The notes under the pieces are model-generated. The model had not been told where the DNA came from. It saw only the letters and a list, made by a program, of their open reading frames with translations, and did not search any database. Positions 36,537-44,669 of a DNA stretch of 44,669 bases are shown here, in pieces. The stretch's first letter is position 1, and each line of letters begins with the position of its first letter. The stretch spans positions 56,312 to 100,980 of the forward strand of contig JAPLGP010000028.1 in assembly GCA_026390075.1 (NCBI GenBank), in the 5' to 3' direction. The position numbers and the translations under genes were made by a program. The DNA is from Campylobacterales bacterium (GTDB lineage: Bacteria; Campylobacterota; Campylobacteria; Campylobacterales; Sulfurimonadaceae).

Positions 36537-37013
36537 ATGAAGATAATGGTAATTCAAGGTCCAAACTTAAATATGCTTGGCGTGAGAGAGAAACAGATTT
36601 ATGGACCAATGAAATTAGAGCAAATTCATGCTCAAATGAAAGATTTTGCAGAGAGTAACAACACGGAGATAGAATTTTTTCAGAGTAATTTAGAGGGAGA
36701 AATTGTAGATAAAATTCAAGAGTGTTATGGTGAAGTTGATAGCATTATAATTAATGCCGCGGCATACACGCATACTTCAATAGCTATTCGTGACGCTATT
36801 TCAGCAGTTGGAATTCCTGCTATTGAAGTTCATATTAGCAATATTCACCGTCGTGAAGAGTTTAGAAAAACAAATATGATAGCTCCTGTATGTGCATCAT
36901 CTGTGGTTGGTTTTGGTGCTTTTGGGTATCATTTAGCTATGATGGGCGCACTTCAAATTATGAATGAAATTCGAGCTGTTCAAGAGATGCAACAAGCGGC
37001 TTCTGCAGAGTAG
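36537..37013 (+). CDS. aroQ: Type II 3-dehydroquinate dehydratase
   Basis: A 158-residue AroQ of the shikimate pathway. It has the type II signatures [19 protein letters not shown] (with the catalytic Tyr), [55 protein letters not shown] and [11 protein letters not shown]. It is first in a tight run leading through folK into flagellar regulation genes. Confidence 0.96.
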   Translation: MKIMVIQGPNLNMLGVREKQIYGPMKLEQIHAQMKDFAESNNTEIEFFQSNLEGEIVDKIQECYGEVDSIIINAAAYTHTSIAIRDAISAVGIPAIEVHISNIHRREEFRKTNMIAPVCASSVVGFGAFGYHLAMMGALQIMNEIRAVQEMQQAASAE

Positions 37014-37016
37014 TTT

Positions 37017-37505
37017 ATGTACTTAAAGTGTAAATTAAATGAGAGTTTAACAACTTTCAGGGGTTTACACTTTGGGTATAAAAAGAGTAAAAAAAGCTCT
37101 CACAGATATAAAGTTACAGTAGGCATAGGTGGAAATGTTGGAGATGTCAAACGAAGATTTGAGCATCTTTTTGTACATTTAAAAAAAGACAAAAGAGTAG
37201 AAATTTTGCAAACGGCGTTGATTTTGAAAAATCCTCCTTTTGGTTTTATAGACCAAGATGATTTTTTTAACTCAATTATTGTTTTACAAATTAGTATGCA
37301 ACCGATGAAATTTTTAGATTATTTGATGAGATTAGAAAAGAGATTTGCAAGACGAAGAAGTTTTGCAAATGCCCCAAGGACTTTAGATTTGGACATTATA
37401 TTTTTTGATAAAAGAGTTGTTAAAAGTGACAAACTTACAATTCCACATGCCAACTGGTCTCAGAGACAGAGCGTTTTGATTCCATTAGCTGGTTTAAAAA
37501 AATGA
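37017..37505 (+). CDS. folK: 2-amino-4-hydroxy-6-hydroxymethyldihydropteridine pyrophosphokinase
   Basis: A 162-residue HPPK with an N-terminal extension of about 35 residues before VTVGIGGNVGDVKRRFEHL. The family blocks FFNSIIVLQ, RLEKRFARRRSFANAPRTLDLDIIFFD and IPHANWSQRQSVLIPLAGL are present; the last is usually IPHPRLHER, and the Ala here comes from a motif copy at 37443. It adds pyrophosphate to the pterin in folate synthesis. It overlaps flhF by four bases (ATGA). Confidence 0.92.
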   Translation: MYLKCKLNESLTTFRGLHFGYKKSKKSSHRYKVTVGIGGNVGDVKRRFEHLFVHLKKDKRVEILQTALILKNPPFGFIDQDDFFNSIIVLQISMQPMKFLDYLMRLEKRFARRRSFANAPRTLDLDIIFFDKRVVKSDKLTIPHANWSQRQSVLIPLAGLKK

Positions 37506-38776
37506 AAATACTTACATTTACTGGTAAAACACCATCCGAAGCTTTAAAAAAAGCAAAGCAAGAGATTGGTGATGAGGGTATGCTCATCGAGACAAGAGAA
37601 ATTCAAAAAAAGGGACTCGGTCGTGAGCCTCTTTATGAGATTGTCATAGGTATAGAAGAGAAGCAAACAGCGACTACTTATTCAAAAGTCAATAAACCAT
37701 TACATAATCATCAAGCACCAGTTTTAAAACAGAGTGAAGATGTGCTTTTTGATATTTCAAGTGCTGCGCAACAGATATCTAAAATATCGGATGTAACAGA
37801 TCCTAATTATTCATACGCAAATGCTAAAGTTCCACATGCCAACATCGAGCCAAAAGAGTTAAAAGAGATTAAATCCGAGATTTTAAAACTTGGCGATAAA
37901 ATTAAACTGATACAAAATATGTTTTGGGATGAAAAAGCACCAGACATTGAGAGTCAGATTCCATCAGAATTTGCTGAAATATATCGTCTAGCATCTCAAA
38001 GTGGGATGAATAAAGAACATCTTGATGCTATTATGCAGATGACTTTGCAACATATGCCATCTAAAATGAGAGAAAATTCTGCAACTGTAAAACGCTATTT
38101 TCAAACATTACTTCGAAAAATGATACCGATTCGACTTGAGAGTTTGCCAGATAAAAATCACAAAAAAGTTATTATGCTTGTGGGTCCAACGGGTGTTGGT
38201 AAAACGACTTCCATAGCAAAACTAGCGGCGAGATACTCATTTTTGATGCAAAAAAAGTATAAAGTGGGTCTCGTCGTTTTAGATACTTATCGCATAGGTG
38301 CGGTTGAGCAGTTGATGCAGTATGCGAGAATGATGAAACTTGGCATTGAGACAGTTGTTGACCCTCCTGAGTTTTCTACAGCACTGAACTCTTTGAGATA
38401 TTGTGATTATATACTTATTGACACGATGGGTTCTAGCCCTTATGACAAGGGGAAAATCGAGAAAATCTATGAGTGCCTTGAAGCGAATGACACAGGATAC
38501 AGTATAGATGTTGTCCTCGTTATGCCAAGTTCTATAAAATATGAAGATTTAAAAGCAACTTATGATAATTTTGAGAGTTTAAATATTGATACAATAATGT
38601 TTACAAAGTTAGATGAAACAAGAGGTTTTGGAAATATTTTTTCACTAGCTTATGAGACAAAAAAGCCAATAAGTTATTTTTCTGTTGGACAAGAAGTACC
38701 AGAAGATTTGGTATATGCAAGTAGTGACTTTTTAGTTGAGTGCTTATTAAATGGATTTAATCGGAGCAAAGTATGA
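37502..38776 (+). CDS. flhF: Flagellar biosynthesis GTPase FlhF
   Basis: A 424-residue SRP-type GTPase that sets flagellum position and number at the pole. It has an N-terminal B domain ([23 protein letters not shown]), a variable linker, an N domain and a G domain with [18 protein letters not shown] near residue 228, [13 protein letters not shown] and [11 protein letters not shown]. The linker holds motif copy 37832 (VPHAN). It overlaps flhG by four bases. Confidence 0.95.
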   Translation: MKILTFTGKTPSEALKKAKQEIGDEGMLIETREIQKKGLGREPLYEIVIGIEEKQTATTYSKVNKPLHNHQAPVLKQSEDVLFDISSAAQQISKISDVTDPNYSYANAKVPHANIEPKELKEIKSEILKLGDKIKLIQNMFWDEKAPDIESQIPSEFAEIYRLASQSGMNKEHLDAIMQMTLQHMPSKMRENSATVKRYFQTLLRKMIPIRLESLPDKNHKKVIMLVGPTGVGKTTSIAKLAARYSFLMQKKYKVGLVVLDTYRIGAVEQLMQYARMMKLGIETVVDPPEFSTALNSLRYCDYILIDTMGSSPYDKGKIEKIYECLEANDTGYSIDVVLVMPSSIKYEDLKATYDNFESLNIDTIMFTKLDETRGFGNIFSLAYETKKPISYFSVGQEVPEDLVYASSDFLVECLLNGFNRSKV

Positions 38777-39648
38777 TGGGACATCAAGCGCAAAAGCTTG
38801 AGAAGCTCGTTGCTTCTAGCTCAGAAAAAAGGTCTAAAAAGACGCGATTTATAGCTATCACAAGTGGAAAAGGTGGAGTTGGAAAGAGTACTATAAGTTC
38901 AAATTTAGCGTATGTTCTCTCTCAAACTGGACTCAATGTTGGCATTTTTGATGCAGATATTGGTCTTGCAAATTTAGATGTTATGTTTAATGTAAAAATC
39001 AAAAAAAATATTTTGCATGTCCTTAAAGGCGAAGCTACTGTAAGTGATATTTTGATTCCAATTACGAGAAATCTTATTCTCATACCAGGTGAAAGCGGTG
39101 ATGAGATATTAAAATACTCTAACATGTCACTTTTTGAACATTTTATGGAAGAAGCCAAAGTTCTTGATAAATTGGATGTTATGATAATTGACACAGGTGC
39201 TGGAATTGGTGAGCATATTCAAATGTTTTTAAATGCAGCAGATGATGTTATTGTTGTAACTGTACCAGACCCTGCCGCTATTACAGATGCTTATGCAACT
39301 ATTAAAACGATAGCAGTCCTTCGTAATGATGTAAGTATGATTATGAATCAAGTTAAAAATAGAAAAGAAGCAGAAGCTGTTTTTGAAAAAATTAAAAAAG
39401 TGGCTTTAGCAAATATTGGAGAAAAACTTGATTTAAAACTTATAGGAAAGATAAATAGTGATGAAAAAGTTTCCTCTTCTGTGAAACAGAGAGCTCTTTT
39501 TAGTGTGAATTATCCTTCCTCAGAACCTCATAAGGATGTAGTAGAAATTGCGAATGTTATTATGAAGAAATTGGAACGAAATATGCTAGTTACATCCAAT
39601 GAAAGTGGCTTAACAGGACTCTTTAAGCGTTTAATGCAACATTTTTAG
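38773..39648 (+). CDS. flhG: Flagellar number regulator FlhG (MinD/ParA-like ATPase)
   Basis: A 291-residue MinD-family ATPase. The deviant Walker A motif is [17 protein letters not shown] near residues 35-51, followed by [13 protein letters not shown] and IIDTGAGI. The N-terminal QAQKLEKLV resembles the FlhF-activating DQAxxLR motif. It works with FlhF to control flagellar number. Confidence 0.94.
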   Translation: MMGHQAQKLEKLVASSSEKRSKKTRFIAITSGKGGVGKSTISSNLAYVLSQTGLNVGIFDADIGLANLDVMFNVKIKKNILHVLKGEATVSDILIPITRNLILIPGESGDEILKYSNMSLFEHFMEEAKVLDKLDVMIIDTGAGIGEHIQMFLNAADDVIVVTVPDPAAITDAYATIKTIAVLRNDVSMIMNQVKNRKEAEAVFEKIKKVALANIGEKLDLKLIGKINSDEKVSSSVKQRALFSVNYPSSEPHKDVVEIANVIMKKLERNMLVTSNESGLTGLFKRLMQHF

Positions 39649-39674
39649 TCTTTTTTTTGGTATTGGGGTAGTGG

Positions 39675-40010
39675 ATGATAGGTGAGAATTTTGTATATTT
39701 TTTTACTGTTCAAGGATTTTTCATTGGAATTATTTTTGGAATACTTAAATCTTTTGATGCCGAAGGTTTGGTGACTTATACTTTTTTTATAACTACATTT
39801 TTTTACCTATTTTCGCATATAATTATTGCTCTTTATTTTCAAACTCTTCATGCTAGACCCTATTTTTTCCCAAGAGATTTACATGAAAAAGAGCTGGATA
39901 TGTTTGTAAAAGAGATAAATAAAAGAGAAAAATTGATTGATTCAGTTTGTAAGATGACGGATGCTACGATAAAAATGAATGCGCAAGATGCAATTGGAGT
40001 TAAAGCATGA
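39675..40010 (+). CDS. Small membrane protein between flhG and fliA
   Basis: A 111-residue protein with two predicted membrane segments (about residues 6-24 and 33-53) and a charged helical C-terminal tail. I recognise no domain. A small membrane protein holds the same place between flhG and fliA in Campylobacter and Helicobacter, so it is likely a conserved member of the flagellar locus. GGTAGTGG precedes the ATG, and it overlaps fliA by four bases (ATGA). Confidence 0.7.
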   Translation: MIGENFVYFFTVQGFFIGIIFGILKSFDAEGLVTYTFFITTFFYLFSHIIIALYFQTLHARPYFFPRDLHEKELDMFVKEINKREKLIDSVCKMTDATIKMNAQDAIGVKA

Positions 40011-40693
40011 CACCAAATGTATATGCCAAAGAACTTAAACATAAAAAAGATGAACTTGCCATTGCTTATCTTCCAGCTGTTCGAGCTATGGCTTTTAGAC
40101 TCAAAGAGAGACTTCCTAGTTCTATTGATTTTATGGATCTCTCAGCTATAGGCACTGAAGAACTTATAAAATTAGCAAGAAAATATGATGAGAAGCTTAA
40201 TGATTCTTTTTGGGGTTATGCTAAAAAAAGAGTATATGGGGCTATGCTTGATTATTTAAGAAGTTTAGATATTTTAAGTCGTGCGAGTAGAAAGCTTATA
40301 AAAGCTATAGATTATGCTGTTGAGGAACATAGGTTGACGCATGAAGATGAGCCAACAGATGAAGAACTCTCAATATTATTAGAAGAGAGTGTTGAAAAAA
40401 TACATGAGGCAAGAATAGCGTCGAGCATTTATACTGTAATGCCACTTCATGACCAATTACAAGTTGGCGATGAGGGTGCGGCGCTTGAGTCTATTGAAAA
40501 AGAAGAACTTATCAATGTTATTAAAGAAATTTTATCAAGCTATAAAGAGAGAGAGCAGTTGGTAATACAGCTTTATTATTTTGAAGAATTGACGCTCAAA
40601 GAGATAAGTGATATTCTGGGTATTACTGAATCAAGAATTTCACAAATACATAAATCAGTACTCCATAAAATCAAAGAAAGTTTAGAGGCATAA
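40007..40693 (+). CDS. fliA: Flagellar sigma factor sigma-28
   Basis: A 228-residue FliA-type sigma factor. Region 2 is visible as FMDLSAIGTEELIKLARKYD and FWGYAKKRVYGAMLDYLRSLDILSR; region 4 is KEREQLVIQLYYFEELTLKEISDILGITESRISQIHKSVL. It directs late flagellar genes such as flagellin. It sits one base before fliM. Confidence 0.95.
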   Translation: MTPNVYAKELKHKKDELAIAYLPAVRAMAFRLKERLPSSIDFMDLSAIGTEELIKLARKYDEKLNDSFWGYAKKRVYGAMLDYLRSLDILSRASRKLIKAIDYAVEEHRLTHEDEPTDEELSILLEESVEKIHEARIASSIYTVMPLHDQLQVGDEGAALESIEKEELINVIKEILSSYKEREQLVIQLYYFEELTLKEISDILGITESRISQIHKSVLHKIKESLEA

Positions 40694-40694
40694 A

Positions 40695-41792
40695 ATGGCA
40701 GATATACTTTCACAAGAAGAGATAGATGCTCTTTTAGATGTTGTTGAAGATGATGGTGATGATGTCTTTGAAGGTGCAGATGATAATCTTCTTCCTCAAA
40801 GACAAGTTACACTTTATGACTTTAAGCGACCAAATAGAGTTTCAAAAGAGCAACTTCGTGCATTTCGAGGTGTTCATGATAAAATGGCAAGGTCTTTAGC
40901 TTCTCAAATATCTTCAATTATGCGTTCTATTGTTGAAATTCAACTTCACTCAGTTGACCAGATGACATATGGTGAGTTTTTAATGTCACTTCCAAACCCA
41001 ACAAGTTTTAATGTGTTTTCAATAAAACCTTTAGAGGGGAGCGGTATTATTGAAATCAATCCATCGATTGCTTTTCCTATGCTTGATAGACTCTTAGGTG
41101 GTAAAGGTGAACCATTTGATACAAGTCGTGAGTTTTCAGATATTGAGCTAAGTCTTTTTGAAACAATTCTTCGTGTTATGATGAGTACGCTCAAAGAGGC
41201 TTGGGGTCCAGTTATGGATGTGTATCCGACCATAGAATCTAAAGAGTCCAGTCCAAATGTTGTTCAGATTGTTGCGCAAAATGAGATTGTTGTTATGGTT
41301 GTTATGGAGATAATTATTGGACACAGTTCTGGTATGATGAATATCTGTTATCCTGTAATATCATTAGAACCTATTTTACCAAAATTGGCTTCTAGGGATT
41401 TAATGCTCAATGAAACAAGCTCCAAAAAAAGTAGAAATACAGAGTTACAAGTTCTACTAGGTGGTGCAAAGGTTAATGTAGAAGCAACACTTGGTGATGC
41501 AGAACTTACTCTTGGAGATGTTTTGGAGTTAAAAGTAGGCGATATAGTAAGACTCTCTAGTGCAGCGAATGATATTGTAACTGTTTGTGTAGATGGTAAA
41601 GATAGATTTAGGGGTGAGATAGGACTGAGAAGATTTAGAAAATCTATCCAAATTTCAGAAGTTATTTATACAGAAAGAGATGCAGTGAAAAGAGCATTAG
41701 AAAATCTTGAGCAGCTTAGACATGATAAAATATCTGGTGTAAAGGATATTATTAGTGAGGAAGCTAATTATGAAGATGATGATGAGGACTAA
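40695..41792 (+). CDS. fliM: Flagellar motor switch protein FliM
   Basis: A 365-residue switch protein. The N-terminal CheY-binding peptide is LSQEEIDALLD (residues 4-14), followed by the CheC-like middle domain with GSGIIEINPSIAFPMLDRLLGGKG and a C-terminal SpoA domain (LGDAELTLGDVLELKVGDIVRL). It forms the C-ring with FliY/FliN and FliG. Confidence 0.96.
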   Translation: MADILSQEEIDALLDVVEDDGDDVFEGADDNLLPQRQVTLYDFKRPNRVSKEQLRAFRGVHDKMARSLASQISSIMRSIVEIQLHSVDQMTYGEFLMSLPNPTSFNVFSIKPLEGSGIIEINPSIAFPMLDRLLGGKGEPFDTSREFSDIELSLFETILRVMMSTLKEAWGPVMDVYPTIESKESSPNVVQIVAQNEIVVMVVMEIIIGHSSGMMNICYPVISLEPILPKLASRDLMLNETSSKKSRNTELQVLLGGAKVNVEATLGDAELTLGDVLELKVGDIVRLSSAANDIVTVCVDGKDRFRGEIGLRRFRKSIQISEVIYTERDAVKRALENLEQLRHDKISGVKDIISEEANYEDDDED

Positions 41793-41796
41793 TTAA

Positions 41797-42654
41797 ATGA
41801 GTGGATTTATAAAATTATTTGAAAATGAAACGATTGGCACTATAGAAGCACTTGTTGGTGAACCACCGTCTCTTAGCCTTAAAGAAGAGCAAAACTTAAG
41901 TATTATTTCAAATATTATTCCTCCGATAGTGCTTGTAAAAATGAGTGTATCAGGCGGTGTTAATGCAAATATTATGGTAGCTTTACCACCAAATCTTTCA
42001 ACATCTTTATCTGATATGATGATGGGTGAAGAACCTAGTGATAGAGAAGATGTTTCAGATGATGATTTGGATGCGACCAAAGAGATCATATCTAATATAT
42101 TTGGAGCGATATCAAATAGTCTTTCAGGTCAAAAAGAGATGCCAGTTCTCTCTTTTTCAATAGATAAGATTGAATTTCAACAAGATGAATCTGAAGTTAG
42201 TTTAGAAGAATATAGCAAGATGTATGTCTATAAATTTAATCTTGGTAGCATAAACTCGTTGCTGATGTTTATAATAGATGAGAAACTTCAAAATGCACTT
42301 TTTTCTCCAGAAAATAAAGTAAATCCAGCATCTGAATCCATGTCCTATAATGATGCTATGCCTTCGAATGTAAATTTAAGTTCTGGTGAGATGAATAATA
42401 TTTCTCTTATTATGGATGTTAAGCTTCCTGTAAGAGTTCGTATAGGTAAAAAGAGAATGCTTTTAAAAGATGTGCTTAATATGGATATTGGCTCTGTTAT
42501 TGAACTCAATCAATTAGCGAATGACCCATTGGAAATATTAGTTGATAATCATGTGATAGCATTAGGTGAAGTTGTAATAGTTGATGGTAATTTTGGGGTA
42601 CAAATTACTTCTATTGGTACTAAAAGAGAAAGATTGACCCAACTAAAGGCATAG
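41797..42654 (+). CDS. fliY: Flagellar motor switch protein FliY
   Basis: A 285-residue protein with a CheC-like N-terminal and middle region and a FliN-type SpoA domain at the C-terminus (MDVKLPVRVRIGKKRMLLKDVLNMDIGSVIEL, residues about 205-236). It fits FliY, a C-ring component related to FliN. The order fliA-fliM-fliY is typical of this phylum. Confidence 0.92.
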   Translation: MSGFIKLFENETIGTIEALVGEPPSLSLKEEQNLSIISNIIPPIVLVKMSVSGGVNANIMVALPPNLSTSLSDMMMGEEPSDREDVSDDDLDATKEIISNIFGAISNSLSGQKEMPVLSFSIDKIEFQQDESEVSLEEYSKMYVYKFNLGSINSLLMFIIDEKLQNALFSPENKVNPASESMSYNDAMPSNVNLSSGEMNNISLIMDVKLPVRVRIGKKRMLLKDVLNMDIGSVIELNQLANDPLEILVDNHVIALGEVVIVDGNFGVQITSIGTKRERLTQLKA

Positions 42655-42655
42655 T

Positions 42656-43414
42656 ATGCAAGATAGAAGAAATGAGTTAGCTAAAAGATATATAAAAGAT
42701 ATAAAGTCTGCTGATGTGTGGAGTGTTTTTAGAATTATTGCTGATTTTGTAAAAGGTTTTGATGATCTTGGAGATTTAGGTCCATCAGTGACTATTTTTG
42801 GTAGTGCAAGAACAAAAGAGAATGAGTTTTATTATACTGAGGCTCAAAAACTTGCTTTAATGCTTGCAAATAAAGGTTTTAATATAATAACAGGCGGTGG
42901 ACCTGGAATTATGGAAGCTGCAAATAGAGGTGCAAAAGAGTGTCCAGATGTCGAATCGATTGGATTAAATGTTGACCTTCCTTTTGAGCAAATAGCTAAT
43001 AAATATACTACTAAAGAGTTATCATTTGATTACTTTTTTTCAAGAAAAGTAATGTTGGTTAAATATTCAATTGCGTATGTTATTTTTCCAGGTGGTTTTG
43101 GGACTTTGGATGAATTTTTTGAAGCATTAACTTTGGTTCAAACTCGAAAAGTAACTGGTGTTAAAATTTTTGTAATCGGTGTTGATTTTTACAAGCCACT
43201 TCTTGATTTTTTAGAAAATAAATTAGTAAATAATGGAATGATTGATAAAGAGGATTTACATATTATAAGATTAACAGATGATTTAGAGTGTATAGCAAAT
43301 GAGGTGGAAGAATCTCTTTTAACACAGATTGGCATATTGGAAGAAGTTGGACTTGAAAATACCAAATATTATAAATCATTGTCAGATTTTAAAGATGAAC
43401 AAAGTACAAAGTAA
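42656..43414 (+). CDS. LOG-family nucleotide phosphoribohydrolase
   Basis: A 252-residue Rossmann-fold protein with the LOG signatures GGGPGIMEAANRGA near residue 80 and PGGFGTLDEFFEAL near residue 145. Such enzymes release the base from nucleoside 5'-monophosphates; plant versions activate cytokinins, while the bacterial substrate is usually unknown. It begins right after fliY and before mnmA. Confidence 0.88.
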   Translation: MQDRRNELAKRYIKDIKSADVWSVFRIIADFVKGFDDLGDLGPSVTIFGSARTKENEFYYTEAQKLALMLANKGFNIITGGGPGIMEAANRGAKECPDVESIGLNVDLPFEQIANKYTTKELSFDYFFSRKVMLVKYSIAYVIFPGGFGTLDEFFEALTLVQTRKVTGVKIFVIGVDFYKPLLDFLENKLVNNGMIDKEDLHIIRLTDDLECIANEVEESLLTQIGILEEVGLENTKYYKSLSDFKDEQSTK

Positions 43415-43416
43415 TA

Positions 43417-44445
43417 ATGAAAAATAAAAAAGTTTTAATTGGCATGAGTGGAGGAGTTGATTCAACAATCTCCGCATTAATGTTAAAAGAAGAGGGGTAT
43501 GAAGTTGAAGGTTTATATATGAAACTTCATTCAAAACTTGGATATCATGAAATACACCAAGTAAGAGCGCAAAAAGCTGCAGATTTTGTTGGTATTAAAC
43601 TTCATGTTATAGATTTGCAAAAAATATTTAATGAAAAAGTTTTTCAACCATTTATAGATACTTATGCAGAGGGTAAAACACCAAATCCTTGTGCCTTATG
43701 TAATAGAAACTTAAAGTTTGGCGAAATGGTTAAATTTGCAGATAGTATCGGTGCAGCTTTTATCGCAACGGGACATTATATAAAAACCGATGGAAAATAT
43801 TTTTATGAAGCAGATGATGAGACGAAAGATCAAAGCTATTTTTTGTTTTATGTTCAAAAAGATATTTTAGGAAGATTGCTTTTTCCCCTTGGTGGTAAAA
43901 AAAAGAGCGATATAAAAAAAATGGCTTCTTCTGTAAAAGGACTGGAAAGTTTTGCTTCTCAAGGTGAATCAACCGAAATATGTTTTGTTGAGACTACTTA
44001 TACTGATTTATTAAAAGATTTTGTAGAAGTAGATAAAGTGGGTGAAGTTTTAGATAGTAGCGGTAATGTTGTTGGCGTACACAAAGGCTACATGCATTAT
44101 ACAATAGGTAAAAGAAAAGGCTTTTCAGTCAAAGGTGCGCATGATCCGCACTATGTAATAAGTATAGATGCAATAAAAAATCAGATAGTCGTCGGTAAAA
44201 AAGAGGAGTTGGCATGTGGAAGTGTTGTACTAAACAATCTAAACATGTTTAATGATGTAAAAGAGTTTGATACAACTGTGAAGCTTAGATACAGAACACA
44301 TGCCGTACCTTGTCATGTGGAAATTATAAATGACAAAGCATTCGTTACATTAAAAGAGAGTGTTTTTGGTGTTGCTGTTGGCCAGGCAGCTGTTTTTTAT
44401 GATGACGGAAAACTAATTGGCGGCGGTTGGATAACGCAAGCTTAG
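43417..44445 (+). CDS. mnmA: tRNA-specific 2-thiouridylase
   Basis: A 342-residue MnmA that thiolates U34 of Lys, Glu and Gln tRNAs. The PP-loop is GMSGGVDSTISALML (residues about 9-23). The catalytic cysteines appear in TPNPCALCNRNLKFG and STEICFVE, and GYMHYTIGKRKG follows. The C-terminal beta domain holds one exact motif copy (44211, LACG) and two mismatched ones (44296, 44312). It is the last gene before the rRNA-leader-like region. Confidence 0.95.
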   Translation: MKNKKVLIGMSGGVDSTISALMLKEEGYEVEGLYMKLHSKLGYHEIHQVRAQKAADFVGIKLHVIDLQKIFNEKVFQPFIDTYAEGKTPNPCALCNRNLKFGEMVKFADSIGAAFIATGHYIKTDGKYFYEADDETKDQSYFLFYVQKDILGRLLFPLGGKKKSDIKKMASSVKGLESFASQGESTEICFVETTYTDLLKDFVEVDKVGEVLDSSGNVVGVHKGYMHYTIGKRKGFSVKGAHDPHYVISIDAIKNQIVVGKKEELACGSVVLNNLNMFNDVKEFDTTVKLRYRTHAVPCHVEIINDKAFVTLKESVFGVAVGQAAVFYDDGKLIGGGWITQA

Positions 44446-44669
44446 ATATAAATAGCCCTAACTAAAATACAACTTTTAAATCTTTCCAAACTTCCCCCAC
44501 AATTTAAGCAACATCTAAGCAACTACTCTCTATAATTCCCGTCCACAAACACAGAGACCTAAAGTTTAGGACTAGAGGGACTTCAAGTAGAAGCCATCGA
44601 ATGGGTTTGAGATCATTGAAAACTAAGCAAGTAAATAGACTTAATAACAACAATTAAGTTGAAGTTACT
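44446..44669 (+). other. Probable rRNA operon promoter and leader
   Basis: This 224-base stretch has no reading frame. TATAAT (44531-44536) is followed by a C/G-rich discriminator (CCCGTCC), a common pattern at rRNA promoters. Downstream come a hairpin CCTAAAGTTTAGG (44558-44570) and TTGAAAACTAAGCAAGTAAATAGAC-like sequence (about 44616-44640) resembling leader and spacer sequence next to rRNA genes. I expect a 16S rRNA gene just past the window edge. This rests on resemblance only. Confidence 0.5.
44531..44536 (+). promoter_or_regulatory. Candidate -10 box of the rRNA-like promoter
   Basis: TATAAT with upstream AT-rich phased sequence and no good -35 box, followed by CCCGTCC as a G/C-rich discriminator. 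Confidence 0.5.

Larger units (their letters stand above)
1496..44219. repeat. Dispersed 9-10-mer family TCCACATGCC (uptake-sequence-like), 35 copies
   Basis: Copies reading CCACATGCC on the plus strand start at 1496, 3236, 3762, 6738, 9410, 11014, 11945, 17035, 19136, 19347, 22153, 30851, 31500, 33471, 34314, 36094, 37443 and 37832. Copies reading GGCATGTGG start at 1615, 2047, 2890, 4491, 6907, 10716, 14889, 17510, 18582, 21358, 31108, 31132, 31199, 31905, 34325, 36303 and 44211. All but the one at 3762 have T before CCACATGCC, and the base after it is A or G in most copies. Thirty-one are in genes. Single-mismatch relatives include 4101, 8901, 12371, 13617, 20494, 21086, 23347, 28152, 32985, 44296 and 44312. 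Listed by eye; a few more may exist. Confidence 0.93.

Noticed and set aside
1496-44219. The 10-mer as a Chi or KOPS-like recombination/segregation signal
   Set aside because: Those are biased to one strand along each replichore; here orientations are 18 and 17 and alternate over short distances.

Overview
The window looks like chromosomal DNA of a low-G+C, flagellated, Gram-negative member of the Campylobacterota, most likely Sulfurimonas or a close relative. The grounds are gene order and content: flhF-flhG-(small membrane protein)-fliA-fliM-fliY; lpxB beside a GnnA/GnnB-type aminosugar pair; a menaquinone methyltransferase and an aminofutalosine-deaminase-like hydrolase; and a periplasmic sulfur/thiol cluster (rhodanese, DsrE, DsbD). 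The genus is inference; no rRNA gene lies in the window, although a probable rRNA operon leader ends it.

Layout. 1-4.0 kb (minus strand): the start of a CZB-domain protein cut by the window edge, an exported-looking Memo-AMMECR1 fusion, a DUF1566 protein and a dihydroorotase-like protein that lacks its metal ligands. 4.06-8.65 kb (plus): cytochrome c, lpxB, an aminotransferase gene broken by a 13-bp tandem duplication, an oxidoreductase, an LpxA paralogue without the catalytic histidine, and a second DUF1566 protein. 8.67-12.2 kb: thioredoxin-like protein, DsbD, DsrE and rhodanese on the minus strand, facing a divergent cysteine-bearing ArsR regulator with a palindrome between them. 12.2-19.3 kb: c-di-GMP signalling (PAS-HD-GYP; then a PhnD-like lipoprotein, a hybrid histidine kinase and a REC-PAS-PAS-GGDEF cyclase). 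19.4-22.4 kb: nadA, nadC, flhB. 22.4-34.3 kb: a dense run of housekeeping genes (DHH protein, M23 peptidase, lpxC, tsaB, thrB, ylxR, infB, rbfA, rimP, ribD, ubiE, xseA, FmdE-like). 34.3-36.4 kb (minus): sppA and an amidohydrolase. 36.5-44.4 kb (plus): aroQ, folK, flhF, flhG, membrane protein, fliA, fliM, fliY, LOG, mnmA. 44.45-44.67 kb: probable rRNA leader.

The most striking signal is not a gene. The 9-mer CCACATGCC / GGCATGTGG occurs 35 times by my reading (18 in one orientation, 17 in the other), and 34 of the 35 extend to the 10-mer TCCACATGCC. Roughly 0.1 occurrence would be expected by chance. Density (about 0.8 per kb), orientation balance, location mostly inside genes, and use as an inverted pair forming a hairpin between two convergent genes together match the behaviour of the DNA uptake sequences of Neisseria and Haemophilus. 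I know of no such sequence described for Campylobacterota. The motif visibly shapes proteins, giving recurrent Pro-His-Ala, Ala-Cys-Gly and His-Val-Glu tripeptides.

A second repeat family, three copies of a 102-104-bp nested palindrome, lies between genes twice and once inside a gene, where it reads through in frame near the N-terminus of a lipoprotein precursor.
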